From: Apium graveolens
Lineage: Eukaryota > Streptophyta > Magnoliopsida > Apiales > Apiaceae
Reading direction: 5' to 3'
Length of the DNA: 64,000 bases
Assembly: GCF_009905375.1 (NCBI RefSeq)
Contig: NC_133650.1
Span: 296,793,957-296,857,956 of the forward strand
In this document: in pieces, positions 61,980-64,000 of the stretch
Numbering within the stretch: position 1 is the stretch's first letter
Layout: every line of letters starts with the position of its first letter
Translations under genes and position numbers: made by a program
Notes under the pieces: generated by a model
The model's database searches: none
What the model saw: the letters and a program-made list of their open reading frames with translations, nothing else
Told to the model about the DNA's origin: nothing

Positions 61980-64000
61980 CTAATTATTAGTTTTAAGGAC
62001 CCAGAATTGCTTGGATCCTTTGGTCTTATTAAGTTTGTTAACATTTGCAGCGGATTTAGCATCAGAGTTTATGTTAACATTTTTCTTGTCAGAACTTACA
62101 TTATCAGACTTTGAATCAGAATTTACACTAGAAGGAACAATGGAAACTTTCTTCAAAGAAGGTTTTATTTGATAATAATCATAGTACAAACTATGATATT
62201 CCTTACAAGTATAAATGGAATGCCATAAACTACCACAATGAAAACAAGGATTTTGTGGTTTGTATCTAACAGACTGACTCTTAACTCCTGATTTTGAAGG
62301 TAAGGAGTTAATATTCTTATTCTTCCTGCAAAAAGAAGGCAGATGATTAGAACTTCCACAGTTATGATATGTTTTCCTAGGAGCATCAGGAACAGGTTTA
62401 TAATCATTGCTTTTATTCACACCTTCCTTTCCATTCCTATTTTTCCTAGGTGATTTTACCTTGTTTGCATTCTTAACATCTTTCAGCTTATGCTTAAGTT
62501 GCTTCTTTGTCATTAAGCCTATGTTTACTTCAGCTGTCTTTTCCTGTTTTAGTTTGTCAGAAGTTAATTCCTCTTTAACTTCTGATTTCTCATTTTCAGA
62601 CTCTACAGTTACAAACTTAACAGGTTTTAACTTTGGCTTTTGCTTAACAACAGGCTTAATTTCTTCAGTTCCTTTATCATTCTTATCCTCTCCATAACCT
62701 AAGCCCTCTTTCCAGTTTCCACTACTTAGCAAATTTTGAGTTGTTTTGCCAGAATTAGTCCAAGTCCTGATAATCTCTCTTTCCTTTTCTAACTCAGTTT
62801 TTAGAGATTCATTCATTTTTAGCACTTCATCTCTAACATAAAAAGCATCATCTCTATCCTTCTGAGTTTGATGGAACATGACTAACTCTTTTTCTAAGAA
62901 ATCATTTCTTTTCTTAAAAGCAAGATTTTCAGAAGTTAATATTTCACATGTTAAAGTTTGATCTCTATAACTAAAAAACATGGTTTTAAGATATCTTCTC
63001 AACTCATTAATATCATCAGTATGAAAAGCATAAGTAGTCTGAGGTACCTTTGTTTCAGCAGCTTCAGAACTGCTCTCAGTACTTTCTTTATCAGTATTTG
63101 CCATCAATGCATAGTTCTCCTCACTTTCAGAGTCTGAGGTGTCTGTCCAGCTTTTCTGCTTTGTGACAAGAGCCTTGCCTTTGTCACCCTTTACCTTCTT
63201 GCAATCAGGAGATATGTGGTCTTTCTCACCACAGTTATAGCATTTAACATTGGTATAATCTCCTCTGTCAGACTTTCCTCCTCTGCCTTCAGATCTTCTG
63301 AAATTCTTCTTATCAGAACTTATGCCTTTCCTGGAAAACTTATTTCCCTTCCTGAACTTCCTGTATGCAATCTTTGTGATTCCTTTCACCATAAGAGCAC
63401 ACAGCTTCATCATCTCCTCATCAGCATCAGTCTCAGGCAAGCTTTCAGAATCTAAGTCATCATCACTTTCAGAACTTGATGACTCAGTATCAGACTTTAT
63501 GAAAAGAGCTTTACCCTTGTCTTTCCTTGAGGAAGCTGCTTTGGGGGATTCTTCTTCAGGCTTAAGAGCAACTGTCCTTGACTTTCCTCCTTTCCTCTTG
63601 CTTCTTTGTTCCATCTCAAGTTCATGAGTCTTGAGCATTCCATAGATTTCATCAAGAGTTGTTTCATCAAGATTGTAGTTGTCTCTTATTGTTGTTGCCT
63701 TCAAATCCCAGCATTCAGGAAGAGCTAACAGGAATTTAAGGTTTGAATCTTCAAGATCATACTCTTTATCAACCAATGACAAATCATTCAAAAGTTTGAC
63801 AAATCTATCATATAGATCATTCAATGACTCATTAGTCTTTGAGTCAAAGTGTTCATACTCTTGAGTGAGTATTGTCTTCCTGTTCTTCTTAATTGTGTCA
63901 GTTCCCTGACACCTTATTTCCAGAGTATCTCATATCTCTTTAGCAGTCTTGCAGTTGATTACCCTGTTTGATATTACATTATCAATGGCACTATGCAGTA
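61980..64000 (-). pseudogene. gag: Gag of element D (long form), 5' end outside window
   Basis: About 673 codons are visible. A TGA at 63930-63932 interrupts the N-terminal gag domain at a position where Trp is usual in this family. Zinc knuckle CYNCGEKDHISPDC is intact. A coiled coil follows (DFLEKELVMFHQTQKDRDD). A degenerate second knuckle (NCGSSNHLPSFC) and a third, CFHCGSLWHSIYTC, come before the end KQFWVLKTNN. Motif copies occur at 63312 (exact) and as variants near 62062, 62087 and 63470. Gag ends at TAG 61980-61982 in the same frame as pol. Confidence 0.87.

Larger units (their letters stand above)
53285..64000 (-). mobile_element. Ty1/copia SIRE-type element D, minus strand, 5' part outside window
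   Basis: Read on the minus strand the order is gag, pol, ORF3, PPT, 3' LTR. It interrupts the gag of C after 53284; the presumed duplicated target is GACAC (53280-53284), and the other copy is beyond 64000. Coding regions carry at least six in-frame stops and one frameshift, so D is older than B. ATCAGAACTT or its complement occurs 13 times exactly by my count, with many one-base variants. Confidence 0.9.

Overview
This 64 kb window is plant nuclear DNA made almost entirely of nested LTR retrotransposons. The evidence is AT-rich sequence, Ty1/copia elements of the Maximus/SIRE type with a third open reading frame, a Ty3/gypsy chromovirus with 3-4 kb LTRs, a MITE and a high-copy-style tandem repeat. 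It looks like a large repeat-rich eudicot genome; an umbelliferous or other asterid host is only a guess. I see no complete host gene.

Layout. (1) 1-10652: copia/SIRE element A (+): gag, pol, an extra ORF3 and the 3' LTR; only 23 bases of the 5' LTR are inside the window. (2) 10653-10969: 3' part of another copia LTR, interrupted by A. (3) 10972-15402: five copies of an unidentified ~880 bp tandem repeat; copy 4 carries a 364 bp MITE at 13789-14152. (4) 16317-20912: non-autonomous LTR element with two ~2.16 kb LTRs around a ~267 bp internal region, TSD TTTAA. (5) 21951-48296: old, decayed Ty3/gypsy (Tekay/Del-like) element, TSD CTTGC, with an additional ORF before gag. (6) 31755-45007: young copia/SIRE element B nested in the last codons of the gypsy pol gene, TSD GAACT, LTRs both 1079 bp with one difference found. 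(7) 48297-50593: AT-rich non-coding flank. (8) ~50640-53284: element C, arranged as ORF3 tail, LTR, PBS and gag. (9) 53285 to beyond 64000: copia/SIRE element D (- strand), inserted into the gag of C.

The most interesting pattern is shared by the four copia/SIRE families. Each carries its own short motif, repeated many times. In B it is TCAACGGAT (45 exact copies counted on both strands). In D it is ATCAGAACTT (13 exact copies counted plus many near copies). In C it is CGACGGAT at an exact 22 bp period. In A it is a CGGTATGAC/GACAATC hairpin module. The motifs cluster in the LTR upstream of a TATA-like box. In A and B they cluster again upstream of a second TATA-like box that precedes ORF3. 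In B and D they are also sown through coding spacers.

ORF3 is large (about 1100-1500 residues). It has a conserved N-terminal domain, a basic NLS-like cluster, a coiled coil and a conserved C-terminal domain, and shows no visible signal peptide. I infer a self-recognition system in which a nuclear ORF3 protein binds family-specific sites, comparable in logic to the VANC anti-silencing proteins of VANDAL transposons. A second recurring signal is a TCAGGGGGAG tract between integrase and reverse transcriptase in A, B and D, a candidate internal polypurine tract.
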